DNA from: Pseudomonadales bacterium
GTDB taxonomy: Bacteria > Pseudomonadota > Gammaproteobacteria > Pseudomonadales > Azotimanducaceae
NCBI GenBank assembly: GCA_016763855.1
Contig: JAESSY010000207.1
Span: forward strand, 1 to 42,877
Reading direction: 5' to 3'
DNA: 42,877 nucleotides
Below the pieces are notes generated by a model that made no database searches, was not told the origin of the DNA, and saw only the letters and a list, made by a program, of their open reading frames with translations. How positions within the stretch are numbered: position 1 is the stretch's first letter; every line of letters begins with the position of its first letter. Shown here in pieces: positions 1 through 9,017 of the stretch. The position numbers and the translations under genes were made by a program.

Positions 1-9
1 AGGAAATAG

Positions 10-23
10 GGGGTCAGAGTAAA
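10..23 (+). repeat. Left REP-like inverted repeat of the RAYT unit
   Basis: The 14 bases GGGGTCAGAGTAAA are the exact reverse complement of bases 906-919 on the far side of the transposase gene. Inverted GGGGTCAGAGTAAA-type ends are recalled flanking RAYT-family transposases in marine gammaproteobacteria. The motif starts nine bases into the window, so the unit may extend to the left. A small hairpin (GCCTA/TAGGC, 116-130) lies between this repeat and the gene. Confidence 0.75.
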
Positions 24-194
24 TCCACGAAAACCCCTCGTTACTATATATCCTACCTCTGTGATCACTTGCCTATCCGCAGCGAAGCTATATCCACACA
101 TCAATAAGGGCAAAAGCCTATATCTTAGGCATACAAAACCACTGAACATAAGCGATATATTTCTTCTTGCTCCTTTTTGATTTGAGGTACTCAT

Positions 195-869
195 ATGGCT
201 CGCCAACGTCGATTTTGTCCGGCTAATTTTCCACAACATGTAATCCAACGCGGCAACAACCGCCAGGTGTGTTTTGCCTCTGATTCGGATCTGGCCGCCT
301 ATGCAAACTGGCTATGGGAAGCAGCAGAAAAATACCAGATTTCTATCCACGCTTGGGTGTTTATGACGAATCATATTCATTTGTTGGTAACTCCTAGCAT
401 CAAAAATTCTATCGCTCCAGCAATACAATACGTGGGCCGCTATTATGTTCGATATTTTAATCAACGTTATCAGCGAACAGGTACTTTATTTGAGGGAAGG
501 TACAAAGCACACATTGTTCAGAATAATAAATACCTAATTAATTGCCAAAAATATATCGAGATGAATCCCGTACGTGCTGGCATGGTAAAAAAGCCAGAAG
601 AATATAAATGGTCGAGCTATCAAAGTTCTGCTTTTGGCAAAACCTCAAAGCTCTGGCACCCACATTCAGCGTATCTTTCCCTAGGTCAGAATAGTGAGGA
701 AAGACAAAAATGTTACCGAGAATTGCTTGCGTCACCGATGGATGAAGACGAGCTTGAGAATATTCGCCACTCTGCACAAAAAGGGATAGTTTTGGGAAAC
801 AAGGAGTTTCGCGAACAAGTATCTGCTTTAAAAAAGGTGGCGATGGATGAAGATGCGACTGAAGATTGA
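195..869 (+). CDS. REP-associated tyrosine transposase (RAYT, Y1/IS200-like)
   Basis: Single-strand DNA nuclease of the Y1/HUH superfamily, RAYT branch. These proteins cut and rejoin REP-type hairpin repeats and are usually single-copy, domesticated genes rather than active insertion sequences. The 224-residue protein has the HUH metal site (H60-I-H62 in MTNHIHLLV) and the RAYT signature YIEMNPVRAG, whose Y120 is the expected catalytic tyrosine; FEGRYKAHIV is also typical. ATG 195 has a GAGG Shine-Dalgarno at 184-187, seven bases upstream. The acidic C-terminal tail ends EDATED. Inverted repeats at 10-23 and 906-919 bound the gene, so gene and ends form one unit. Family assignment is firm; present activity is unknown. 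Confidence 0.93.
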   Translation: MARQRRFCPANFPQHVIQRGNNRQVCFASDSDLAAYANWLWEAAEKYQISIHAWVFMTNHIHLLVTPSIKNSIAPAIQYVGRYYVRYFNQRYQRTGTLFEGRYKAHIVQNNKYLINCQKYIEMNPVRAGMVKKPEEYKWSSYQSSAFGKTSKLWHPHSAYLSLGQNSEERQKCYRELLASPMDEDELENIRHSAQKGIVLGNKEFREQVSALKKVAMDEDATED

Positions 870-905
870 ATTTTTTTTCAATACCTAACAATATATTATC
901 GTAGT

Positions 906-955
906 TTTACTCTGACCCCAACTTTCGCTCTGACCCCAACTTTCGCCAACTTTCC
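906..955. repeat. Right REP-like repeat with 18-bp tandem duplication
   Basis: Bases 906-919 (TTTACTCTGACCCC) are the exact inverse of the left repeat. The motif CTCTGACCCCAACTTTCG occurs twice head to tail without a mismatch (910-927 and 928-945), followed by a partial third copy, CCAACTTTCC (946-955). The right end is therefore a short array where the left end shows a single copy. This is the expected target for the neighbouring RAYT. Confidence 0.8.
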
Positions 956-1087
956 CATCATTCAGGGGGATAGTGGGTGTTTTTCGTGCATATCGTAGAA
1001 ACTTGACTAGGCTTAACAGATACACGAAAAACCTTAAACGGCAGTACTTAGACAGCAGCAGTGTTTAAACTGCTGTGGAGAATTACC

Positions 1088-2791
1088 ATGCTAAATCTAT
1101 TCAAAACCAGTTTGTTTGTAAAACTATTCGCGCCGTTAATCGTTATTTTTGTTTTAGCTGCTATTGGGCTCGGCATCTACATTCCTTCGATTACTAAAGA
1201 TAATGTAATTGAAAGTGCTTTGGTATCCGCAACAAGCACCGCGCAACAATACAAGGCAATACGGAGTTATTACACAAAAAATGTAATCAAAAAGGTTTTA
1301 GCGAATTCTACGTTAGAGCCACACTACGACCATGCAGATGATGCTTCAAGAATTCCTCTGCCAGCCACTTTTATTCATGAATTAGGGAGTGTACTTTCAA
1401 GTAAAGGTGTTATAGATCTAGAGCTCTACAGCCCCTTCCCTTTCCCCAACCGTAGTCAGCGCCGTATTGACAGCTTCGGACAGGAAGCATGGAAAGTGCT
1501 GAATCAAAACCATAATGAAATTTTTTCCCGAACAGAAGAAATAGATGGGAAACAGGTTCTACGGGTCGCCATTGCAGACACGATGAGCGCACAAGGCTGT
1601 GTAAACTGCCACAACAACCATATCGATACACCAAAGAATGACTGGAAGTTAAATGACTTAAGAGGTGTACTTGAAGTTCAAGTGCCTGTGGATGCGATGA
1701 TAGCCGCCGGTAGCACGCTTGGTACAAAAATCACTGCGGTGGTGTTTTTGTCTCTCTTTATTGCCCTTGCGGTTCTCTCCTATTTATTCAAAAAACAGAT
1801 CTCAAACCGACTTAATGAGCTGAGTCAGGCCATGGATGATATTGCAAAAGGAGAGGGGAATCTGTCAAAACGACTCCCAGAAAATACTAGCGATGAAATT
1901 GGTAAAATCACCACTTCCTTCAATCTTTTTGTTGCCCATCTTGAAAAATCTCTTAAACAAGCAGCATCTAAGGTTAAGCAATTGGTTGATACCGCTGACG
2001 GCCTAAAAAACCTTTCAGGTCAGACGCGAGATCAAATAGCATTACAAAATTCTGAAATCGAACAAATATCTACGGCCATGGTTCAAATGACGACAGCAGC
2101 ACAAGAGGTTGCCAATCTAGCAGAGACTACTGTTTCAGGAGCAGAGAAGACAGAAGAGGATGCACTCAAAGGGCAAAGCGTCATTTCAGATAACATGAAC
2201 TCCGTTGAGCAATTAGCATCTGAAATTGCAACTGCATCAACCGTTGTCACCAACTTAGAGTCAGACAGCCAAAATATTGGCGGCGTTCTGGATGTCATTC
2301 GGGGAATCGCGGATCAAACCAACCTATTAGCGCTCAATGCAGCGATTGAAGCAGCAAGGGCAGGTGAGCAGGGTCGTGGATTTGCAGTTGTCGCTGATGA
2401 GGTCAGAACACTTGCCAGTAGAACGCAAGCATCAACGGATGAGATTCAACAGATGATTACCCAGTTGCAAGAAGGCTCAAAAAAGGCAGTGAGTTCAATA
2501 AGCCGAGGCAATTCCAGTATCAAAACCAGTCTAGAACAAGCTGGTTTTACAAGCGACGCGGTTAGTGCAATTGCTGATTCAGTTTCAAAAATCCGCGAAC
2601 TCAACACGCAAATTGCGAGCGCCGCAGTGAAACAAACTGTAACGATAGTGGAAATGGACGGCAATATTAACAACATCGCCGGCATTGCCAGCAAAACCAA
2701 TGAGTCATCGAAGTATTTTCTACAATCCGCTGATGAAATCAGCAATGCAGTAAGAGAAATAGAGCAACTCCTCGGCCGATTGTCTGGCTAG
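1088..2791 (+). CDS. Methyl-accepting chemotaxis protein with c-heme-type sensor domain
   Basis: Inner-membrane chemoreceptor of about 567 residues. A first transmembrane helix (about 10-32) is followed by a periplasmic domain of the DUF3365/Tll0287 type containing a covalent-heme motif C171-V-N-C-H175, a second helix (about 215-235), a HAMP domain (about 235-285) and a cytoplasmic signalling domain. The conserved hairpin tip that binds CheA/CheW is at about 403-445 ([16 protein letters not shown] and ADEVRTLA). ATG 1088 is preferred because GGAG lies eight bases upstream; an in-frame GTG at 1061 has no comparable site. From the heme motif I infer redox or gas sensing; the ligand is not visible in sequence. 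No che genes are in the window, so it probably feeds a distant chemotaxis core. It appears to be transcribed alone. Confidence 0.93.
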   Translation: MLNLFKTSLFVKLFAPLIVIFVLAAIGLGIYIPSITKDNVIESALVSATSTAQQYKAIRSYYTKNVIKKVLANSTLEPHYDHADDASRIPLPATFIHELGSVLSSKGVIDLELYSPFPFPNRSQRRIDSFGQEAWKVLNQNHNEIFSRTEEIDGKQVLRVAIADTMSAQGCVNCHNNHIDTPKNDWKLNDLRGVLEVQVPVDAMIAAGSTLGTKITAVVFLSLFIALAVLSYLFKKQISNRLNELSQAMDDIAKGEGNLSKRLPENTSDEIGKITTSFNLFVAHLEKSLKQAASKVKQLVDTADGLKNLSGQTRDQIALQNSEIEQISTAMVQMTTAAQEVANLAETTVSGAEKTEEDALKGQSVISDNMNSVEQLASEIATASTVVTNLESDSQNIGGVLDVIRGIADQTNLLALNAAIEAARAGEQGRGFAVVADEVRTLASRTQASTDEIQQMITQLQEGSKKAVSSISRGNSSIKTSLEQAGFTSDAVSAIADSVSKIRELNTQIASAAVKQTVTIVEMDGNINNIAGIASKTNESSKYFLQSADEISNAVREIEQLLGRLSG

Positions 2792-2952
2792 CTGAGATAG
2801 CCACTGCTCTGCAAGAACTGTTAAAGAAGCGCCCTTATAAAGAATAAAAATCTATCTCGCGCAAGCCGCTTCAAACTACTTACGCCCTAGTTTCATTCTG
2901 ACCGTATTCCTCTATACTCGCGCTTATTATTCTATTAAGTAAAGTTGTCAGT

Positions 2953-4008
2953 ATGCCCTACCAAACAGACGATGTTCGCATCGATAAAATCAAAGAGTTA
3001 TTACCACCCATCGCGCTAATGGAAAAGTATCCATCAAACAAAGCAGCCACTAAATCCGTCGTGCAGGGTCGACGTGCGATACAAGATATATTGTCCGGTA
3101 AGGATGACAGGCTGGTCGTTGTAATCGGACCTTGCTCAATCCACGACACTGATGCGGCCTTAGAGTATGCGAATCGTTTATTGCCTTTGCGTGAAAAATA
3201 CCAAGATCAACTTGAAATCATCATGCGAGTCTATTTTGAGAAGCCACGGACTACGGTAGGTTGGAAAGGGCTCATAAATGATCCGTACATGGATAACAGC
3301 TTTAAGCTCAATGATGGTTTGAAACAGGCAAGAAAGTTATTGGTCGATATCAACGAGATAGGCCTCCCAACGGCGGGTGAATTCCTGGATATGATTACAC
3401 CTCAATATTTGGCAGATCTCATGAGTTGGGGGGCAATCGGTGCGCGTACAACAGAATCTCAAGTCCATCGAGAATTAGCTTCTGGGCTCTCATGCCCCGT
3501 AGGGTTTAAGAACGGGACAGACGGAAATATCCGAATTGCGGTTGATGCCATTGGTGCCGCAAGTTCTCCCCATCACTTTTTATCTGTTACAAAATTTGGT
3601 CATTCTGCGATTGTGCAAACAACGGGGAACAAAGATTGTCACATCATTTTACGCGGCGGAAAAGAACCTAACTATGATGTCGCTAATGTTGAAGAAATAA
3701 GCGCATTACTGAAAGGCAAAAACGTGAATTCAAAAATCATGATTGACTTCAGTCACGCCAATAGCCTTAAACAGTTTAAGCGGCAACTGCTTGTATGTGA
3801 CAATATTTGCGAGCAACTCATGGGCGAGAACTCTCCGATATTTGGCGTCATGGTCGAAAGTTTTATTGAAGAGGGTAATCAAAAATTGGTCAATGGCAAA
3901 GCCGAGACTTTCGGTCAAAGTATCACTGATGCTTGTATCGGTTGGAAAGATACGGAAGTACTACTCGAAAACTTGGCAAACACGATGCGCTCTCGCGAGC
4001 CTGTTTAG
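2953..4008 (+). CDS. aroG: 3-deoxy-7-phosphoheptulonate (DAHP) synthase, AroG type
   Basis: Condenses phosphoenolpyruvate and erythrose 4-phosphate, the first step of the shikimate pathway, in the cytoplasm. The 351-residue protein aligns almost without gaps with recalled E. coli AroG (350 residues): VVIGPCSIHD near residue 60, MRVYFEKPRTTVGWKG (substrate binding), GARTTESQVHRELASGLSCP and GGKEPNYD. GEFLDMITPQYL, which in E. coli AroG carries residues of the phenylalanine feedback pocket, is conserved, so Phe sensitivity is likely (inference). The closeness to AroG rather than AroF or AroH supports the symbol. The ribosome site is weak (AAAG). A possible -10 (TATACT, 2913-2918) lies upstream. 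It is monocistronic, ending in its own hairpin terminator. Confidence 0.95.
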   Translation: MPYQTDDVRIDKIKELLPPIALMEKYPSNKAATKSVVQGRRAIQDILSGKDDRLVVVIGPCSIHDTDAALEYANRLLPLREKYQDQLEIIMRVYFEKPRTTVGWKGLINDPYMDNSFKLNDGLKQARKLLVDINEIGLPTAGEFLDMITPQYLADLMSWGAIGARTTESQVHRELASGLSCPVGFKNGTDGNIRIAVDAIGAASSPHHFLSVTKFGHSAIVQTTGNKDCHIILRGGKEPNYDVANVEEISALLKGKNVNSKIMIDFSHANSLKQFKRQLLVCDNICEQLMGENSPIFGVMVESFIEEGNQKLVNGKAETFGQSITDACIGWKDTEVLLENLANTMRSREPV

Positions 4009-4032
4009 GCTGACGAGAGCATTGTCTTATTT
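3989..4032 (+). terminator. Hairpin terminator overlapping the aroG stop codon
   Basis: GCTCTCG (3989-3995) pairs with CGAGAGC (4014-4020), and inside it AGCCT (3998-4002) pairs with AGGCT (4007-4011) around a GTTT loop that includes the first base of the stop codon. T-rich sequence follows (ATTGTCTTATTT). It sits between convergent genes. The T tract is imperfect, so termination efficiency is uncertain. Confidence 0.6.
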
Positions 4033-4078
4033 CGACTACTATCCCATATTCCATAGAATTTATAGGCATAAATCATCC

Positions 4079-6745
4079 CTATAACGCCCACACAAAGGTC
4101 ATTGATGACGAAATCCCAGGATATTCTTCAAAAACATTAACACCCTCTCTTTTAATAACCACAGCATCATTAAGCAAGTTCTTCGCGGAAAGCTTTAATT
4201 TTATTGTTTCACTAGGATACCAGCTGTAAGTAAGATCTAAAGACTGAAAAGGTTGCTCGAAAGAATCTGGCGCGCCGTTTCTGCCTGCTGAGAACAAACG
4301 CTCACCGAATATATTGTATGCGAGCGTGGCTGAATGCTCTCCATTTAATGAGTCAAAACCAACTAAAAAATTAATAACGTAGTCAGAAGCACCTGCCAAT
4401 CGTCGAACACTGTTCGTCGGAGCATCAGCTTCCTCCCCCGCGACAAGCTCAGTTTCCTGAATGGTGAAGTTCGATTGAACAAAAAAAGATTCGCCAAATT
4501 CACCCAGAAAATTCAAATTCTTCATACCTTCAACTTCAATACCATAAAGCTCACCCGATGCTGCATTAACTATTTCACGGGCTCGGTTGGTATCACTAGC
4601 GGCAGATTCAAAGAATTCAATTGGGTTATCAATCTCTTTGTAAAATCCTGTCACACTAAAGGTTGCATCGTCAGCAAAAAACCATTCGGCACGTAGGTCA
4701 AAATTGACCATGTCAGCAGGTTTTACAGAGGGGTTGCCATCGGTAAGATAACCGGTTCTTGGATCAATGTAACTCGCGTCTGTAATTTCGCGTAAATCTG
4801 GGCGTATAACGGTTTCACTCCAAGCAAACCTCAACTGGAAAACTTCAGCCCACCAATCTGTCATATAAGTTAATGCCACCGCCGGATAGTACTCATCTGA
4901 GGTAAAGGTACTATTTTTTAAGACTTCGAGATCATTCGATATCTGAGGGCTCGTAACGGAATACCCATATATATTCCAATCTAGCGCTACTTGGATGTAC
5001 GACTCCCAACGAACTCCAGCAGAAACCCGCCAAGTATCATTCAATGTCCAGTCGAGTTTACCAAATGCACTATCAACGATATTAACCGCGATATAGCTTT
5101 GGTTATTAGTGCCCGTTAGATCAAAGAGAAATTCATTTTCATCACTTAAAATATTAGCATCAGAAAAGACATCGCTAAAACCGCCAGACAAGACATCCAA
5201 ACTGCTCACTCGCAACGCACCTAAACTAAATTGCGACTGGCGATAAGTTCTTATCTTTTGCATGTGACCAGCACCACCACTTAATTCCAATGTCGCGTTT
5301 GCTGTTTCAATGGGTAAAATAAATGCCCAGGAATAGTGGATTACTTCATCATCCAAGTCAGTAAATCGATAATCCGCTGCTGCACTGTCAATCACAATAT
5401 TACTCGCCAGAACAACACCAGTAAGCGGTTCTGTTTTTGTGACGGAAGATAGTTTGACCTCGTTAGGTATAGATGTTGCCGCATTCGATTTTGAATACTG
5501 CCAATTGACTTGAAATTTTTCAGGCAACCAATCCAAGGATACCCAAGGTATCAGGCTTCGGGTGGATTCTCCTAAATAATGTGTACCATTCACCTGGTTC
5601 ACGACCATCTTTCTTTCTTCGAACTTGATTCGAGTGTCACTGAAGCCAATGCCATCAGATTTCTCTCTATTCTCATTGAAAAAATCAATGACCGCGACTT
5701 CATCATCGGTACTGCGTATAAAAAGTGACATTGCTGCGATCTCATGATCATCGGTGTAGCGCAGACCAAGATTGATACTCGCATTCACATCCACTGACCG
5801 AGTAGTCTCACTTTCCTTTTCAAAACGTTGCTCAGGAAAACTAAAATCTCGTGCAATCGCAGATGTATTTCGCGTCTTTGAACCATAACCACCACTAACC
5901 AAAAAACCGGTTTCCCAATCATCACTGAGATAAAAATTATTACCAATATTCCCTCTAACACCCCAATCGGGGCTCTTACTCAAAGCCTTCAGAGAAATAT
6001 CACGGTTTAGGTCTAAAGCTAAGCTACGATTTAACGCTTGCGCATCGGCAAAAGTCGCGTTTGTATCACCTTCTTTTCTTAAGGCGTTAAGAATGGATTG
6101 GGTATCTAGTGCACCTTTGAATCGTTGAATACTCTGGGTGATATTATTAGATAACGCGCGCGTGCCATCGTCTTTTCCCCAAACATCATCGTTACCGCCT
6201 TGATAGCTGAGTAAATCCCCAGTGCTTTCTGAGTTATATCCACCCGTCAATTCTACTGAATAGGTAAAACTATCGGGAATGCCCTTTGTACGAATATCTA
6301 TCAAACCAGCGCCAAAAGCAGCAGAGCGATCGGCAGAGTAAGATTTTTGCACGGAGAGAGAATTAACAATGGATGTCGGGAAGATATCCAAGGGAATGAC
6401 ATTACGACTCAGATCAGGTGAGGGTATGGTCGCGTGATTTAAGGTCGTGCTGGAATAGCGCTCACCGAGCCCTCTGATATAAATAAACTTACCGCCTACT
6501 AGCGATAAACCAGAGACTCGACGTAAAGCTGCCGCAACCGTAGAATCACCCGTACGAGAAATCATTTCTTCACCAAGCAGATCGGTTACCGATCCTTCAT
6601 TCATACGTTCATTGGCGAGGGCTTGCGCAGCACTCTGCAAGCGTCCCTTAACAACGACTTCTTCTATTTCAGCGCTGGCATCAACACAAAAATTACCCAA
6701 CCCAAGAACAATTGCAAAATAACTAACACCCATCTTATGGTTCAT
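4079..6745 (-). CDS. TonB-dependent outer-membrane receptor
   Basis: Outer-membrane active transporter powered by TonB-ExbB-ExbD. The signal peptide (1-25, cleaved after DASA) is followed at once by a TonB-box-like segment EIEEVVVKGR, a plug domain to roughly residue 165 (GLGERYSSTTLNHATIPSPD, then AAFGAGLIDIRTKG) and a long 22-strand-type barrel. The chain ends in an aromatic beta strand, MTFVWAL, as Bam substrates do. The 888 residues are usual for the family. There is no N-terminal carboxypeptidase-like extension or STN domain. ATG 6745 has AAGGAG eight bases upstream. It lies 29 bases behind the beta-helix lipoprotein, so the two are co-transcribed. The substrate cannot be read from sequence; no siderophore or vitamin genes are nearby. 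Confidence 0.93.
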   Translation of the reverse strand: MNHKMGVSYFAIVLGLGNFCVDASAEIEEVVVKGRLQSAAQALANERMNEGSVTDLLGEEMISRTGDSTVAAALRRVSGLSLVGGKFIYIRGLGERYSSTTLNHATIPSPDLSRNVIPLDIFPTSIVNSLSVQKSYSADRSAAFGAGLIDIRTKGIPDSFTYSVELTGGYNSESTGDLLSYQGGNDDVWGKDDGTRALSNNITQSIQRFKGALDTQSILNALRKEGDTNATFADAQALNRSLALDLNRDISLKALSKSPDWGVRGNIGNNFYLSDDWETGFLVSGGYGSKTRNTSAIARDFSFPEQRFEKESETTRSVDVNASINLGLRYTDDHEIAAMSLFIRSTDDEVAVIDFFNENREKSDGIGFSDTRIKFEERKMVVNQVNGTHYLGESTRSLIPWVSLDWLPEKFQVNWQYSKSNAATSIPNEVKLSSVTKTEPLTGVVLASNIVIDSAAADYRFTDLDDEVIHYSWAFILPIETANATLELSGGAGHMQKIRTYRQSQFSLGALRVSSLDVLSGGFSDVFSDANILSDENEFLFDLTGTNNQSYIAVNIVDSAFGKLDWTLNDTWRVSAGVRWESYIQVALDWNIYGYSVTSPQISNDLEVLKNSTFTSDEYYPAVALTYMTDWWAEVFQLRFAWSETVIRPDLREITDASYIDPRTGYLTDGNPSVKPADMVNFDLRAEWFFADDATFSVTGFYKEIDNPIEFFESAASDTNRAREIVNAASGELYGIEVEGMKNLNFLGEFGESFFVQSNFTIQETELVAGEEADAPTNSVRRLAGASDYVINFLVGFDSLNGEHSATLAYNIFGERLFSAGRNGAPDSFEQPFQSLDLTYSWYPSETIKLKLSAKNLLNDAVVIKREGVNVFEEYPGISSSMTFVWAL

Positions 6746-6774
6746 ACCATTACTCCTTTATTGATACCTAGGGC

Positions 6775-8481
6775 TTACTCGAACCACAATGAAATATCGT
6801 TACCGTCGGCATCAACTGCACGGGCACCAGCGTGAATGCCGTAAGTCCAACCTGCAGTCCAATCACTTTCACCTAAGCTCAACGCGCCAATGAAGGAAGC
6901 GCCAGATTGAGGAGTATCTGATGTAGGTGATACACCATCAACAATCATGCTCGCAAAATCGACTGAATAAATTGAAGGCGTACCTTCAAGCAGTACAAGC
7001 GCCGTGTTTGAATTTGCCGTTACATCATCATTTGCGACAGTTGTTGCAAATTGATTGCCGCTTGCGATGGCAAAATCTTCAGTACTTGTACCATTGGGTA
7101 AAGCATTGCCGCGAGTCTTATCAACGCAAGAGAAAATCACTGAATTAAGGGCTAAATCACCATCTTGTGCAGCCTGTTGCGAACGATTGTCTATGCGTAG
7201 GCAATAGTTTGTTGAGTCTATATCGTCATTACTAAAGGCGGCGATCATCATAGAATCGTTAACTGTCGCAAAGATACCTTCTCTAAACCGCCATCCAGCA
7301 CCCGGATCGTGGGTGGCCGTTGCTGCACTATTGGCAGACGTGATGCAAGTTAGGTTATTAATGGTTGGGCGGCTATTAATTCCTTGAGCAATGATTGCTT
7401 CAATCTCAGAACCCGTCTGACTAGAAAAAGAGCCTATACCATCGGCTTCTATGCAGTGGTTACCATCAGTTTCTGATTGGATAACCAAGGCATTGGTAAT
7501 CGTGCCTGACCAGCCTACATCAATATCAATCGCATCATCACGGACATAAAGTGCCACATAATTTTTAAAGTTAACGGCACCACCAAACATTTCGATGCCG
7601 TCATCAAAGGTAGAATACACTTCAAGGTTTTCTACAATCGTGTTTCTTCCAACAGCACCGAAAGAGATACCGTTTAGCTCATCACCATTGGCAACCTGAG
7701 CACCAGGATGCTTAACTACCACATACTCTAAGCGACCCGAACTATCATCGTTGTTAGCACCACCGTATTGAGACTCATCTAGTCCAGCCGCACCCTCTGC
7801 ATCAACATGGCAATCACTGGTTGCAAGGTCATCTGTTGCAATACTGCCTGTGTACGCACATTTGTTTGTCACACCAAAACCAATAATGACCATGCCACCC
7901 CATTGTTGTACGGCATCAAAAGCAATTGAAGGCGCTGCAGCACGAGTACTTTCAATATCTGAAACAGATGTAAAGGTAATGGGGGCAGTCTCTGTCCCAA
8001 CAGCAAATATCTGTGAACCACGATTAACAATAAGAAAATCACTATTAGAGGTAAAGGCCAATGTCGTACCTGCTTCTATCGTTAAACTAGGCCCATCTCC
8101 ACCCTTTTGGATGCCAGCCGTTTGAAGCGCTTCATCGGTATCAAAAGTTTTACCCACAAATAAACTACCTTGAAATATGTGAACACCCTCTGCATCTAAA
8201 GCCGGGATAAGCATATCGACCAATAGATTATTGCCTGCATCAACAAAAGACGGAGGGTACGTACAGTCTTGACTGTTGAATTCGCCTTGTATCATTTGAC
8301 CTGCCGTATTGACATAAGACGCACATGGGTTTGTTGTGGTTACGGTGGGATTAGTGCTTGTAGAATTATCGACCGAATTATCAATAGTCGAAGGTGCAAT
8401 GTTAACTGAACTACCACCACTACAGCCGGTAAGAAGAAGGGCCATAGCAATGGAGCTTAAAACTGGTTTGGTTAAACGCAT
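6775..8481 (-). CDS. Surface lipoprotein with parallel beta-helix fold, partner of the TonB receptor
   Basis: The 568-residue protein starts with a lipoprotein signal (LLLTGC, lipidated Cys20, Ser at +2, predicting outer-membrane sorting) and a Ser/Thr/Asn-rich linker (about 22-50). The rest has spaced Gly/Asp/Asn-rich rungs typical of right-handed beta helices, for example NTIVENLEVYSTFDDGIEMF and a later DDAIDIDVGW. Several cysteines (for example CAYTG, DCHV, NHCIEADG, NLTC) may form disulfides. I recall proteins like this beside TonB receptors in marine Gammaproteobacteria. A role as ligand-capture partner is inference from the operon; no enzyme motif is recognised. ATG 8481 has GAGGTG close upstream. 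It is the first gene of the operon, transcribed divergently from the XRE/nucleotidyltransferase pair. Confidence 0.8.
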   Translation of the reverse strand: MRLTKPVLSSIAMALLLTGCSGGSSVNIAPSTIDNSVDNSTSTNPTVTTTNPCASYVNTAGQMIQGEFNSQDCTYPPSFVDAGNNLLVDMLIPALDAEGVHIFQGSLFVGKTFDTDEALQTAGIQKGGDGPSLTIEAGTTLAFTSNSDFLIVNRGSQIFAVGTETAPITFTSVSDIESTRAAAPSIAFDAVQQWGGMVIIGFGVTNKCAYTGSIATDDLATSDCHVDAEGAAGLDESQYGGANNDDSSGRLEYVVVKHPGAQVANGDELNGISFGAVGRNTIVENLEVYSTFDDGIEMFGGAVNFKNYVALYVRDDAIDIDVGWSGTITNALVIQSETDGNHCIEADGIGSFSSQTGSEIEAIIAQGINSRPTINNLTCITSANSAATATHDPGAGWRFREGIFATVNDSMMIAAFSNDDIDSTNYCLRIDNRSQQAAQDGDLALNSVIFSCVDKTRGNALPNGTSTEDFAIASGNQFATTVANDDVTANSNTALVLLEGTPSIYSVDFASMIVDGVSPTSDTPQSGASFIGALSLGESDWTAGWTYGIHAGARAVDADGNDISLWFE

Positions 8482-8532
8482 GATTCACCTCTCATTAATA
8501 TTGGGGCGAATTCTAGGCATCACCTATGAATA

Positions 8533-8550
8533 TCTTATTAAGAAATAAGA
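8533..8550. promoter_or_regulatory. 18-bp palindrome between divergent operons
   Basis: TCTTATT-AAGA-AATAAGA has perfect seven-base arms. It lies 52 bases upstream of the lipoprotein start and 110 bases upstream of the XRE start, where an operator or the promoter of the TonB-receptor operon would be expected. The regulator is unknown. Confidence 0.4.
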
Positions 8551-8634
8551 AAGGTTCATTAAGTTAGTATAAATCTTTGTTAAGATGCGCTTTCTGCAAG
8601 GCTCCCTCTGACGAGCATTTTTACCTTTTGTTCT

Positions 8635-8652
8635 GGTATCCAATCGGGTACC
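8635..8652 (+). promoter_or_regulatory. Probable XRE autoregulatory operator
   Basis: GGTATCC-AATC-GGGTACC is a near-perfect dyad (six of seven base pairs) ending eight bases before the ATG of the XRE gene, where it would also block ribosome loading. Antitoxins with HTH domains commonly bind such a site over their own promoter. There is no good Shine-Dalgarno upstream of 8661, so the XRE transcript may be short-leadered. Confidence 0.45.
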
Positions 8653-8660
8653 ATACATGA

Positions 8661-9017
8661 ATGGAAGATAATCAACATCAACGTTACACAGAAAAAATCG
8701 CCAAACTACTGGCTTACACTAGGAAGAAATCCGGCATGTCTTCTCGCCAGCTCGCCAAAGCAGTGGGGACATCTCACTCGACAATATTGGCTTATGAAAG
8801 CGGTAAAAAAACACCCTCAACAACAACTTTTTTGCGCATCATTCACGCCTGCAAATTCTCAGTAGATTTTTTACTCTCAACAAGAATGAGAGGTGATGAG
8901 GACAACCCCCGAGGAAAAGAGTTAGAGGAAGTGCTTGATCTCGCAGCAGAATTTCCCGCACGCCATCGAAAACAGCTCCGATATCCTATTATCGACTCAT
9001 CTGGATCTACAAAATGA
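8661..9017 (+). CDS. XRE-family HTH regulator, probable antitoxin
   Basis: Small DNA-binding protein of 118 residues. The helix-turn-helix spans about 14-68 (MSSRQLAKAVGTSHSTILAY, then ESGKKTPSTTTFLRII). The C-terminal tail, with FPARHRKQLRYPI, is a segment I recall in XRE proteins encoded just before AbiEii-like nucleotidyltransferases. Its TGA overlaps the ATG of the next gene (ATGA, 9014-9017), so the two are translationally coupled. Antitoxin gene first, toxin second, four-base overlap and an upstream dyad (8635-8652) are standard toxin-antitoxin features. ATG 8656 just upstream runs into a stop after four codons, so 8661 is the start. Confidence 0.85.
   Translation: MEDNQHQRYTEKIAKLLAYTRKKSGMSSRQLAKAVGTSHSTILAYESGKKTPSTTTFLRIIHACKFSVDFLLSTRMRGDEDNPRGKELEEVLDLAAEFPARHRKQLRYPIIDSSGSTK

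Noticed and set aside
538-891. Minus-strand frame opposite the transposase
   Set aside because: Fully antisense to the RAYT gene with no family resemblance.
10-919. Active insertion sequence of the IS200/IS605 type
   Set aside because: RAYT-type signature, REP-like ends and no TnpB partner point to a RAYT unit rather than an IS; mobility is not shown.
3743-4084. Plus-strand frame over the aroG 3' end
   Set aside because: It is aroG in another frame; the aroG frame is clearly the real one.
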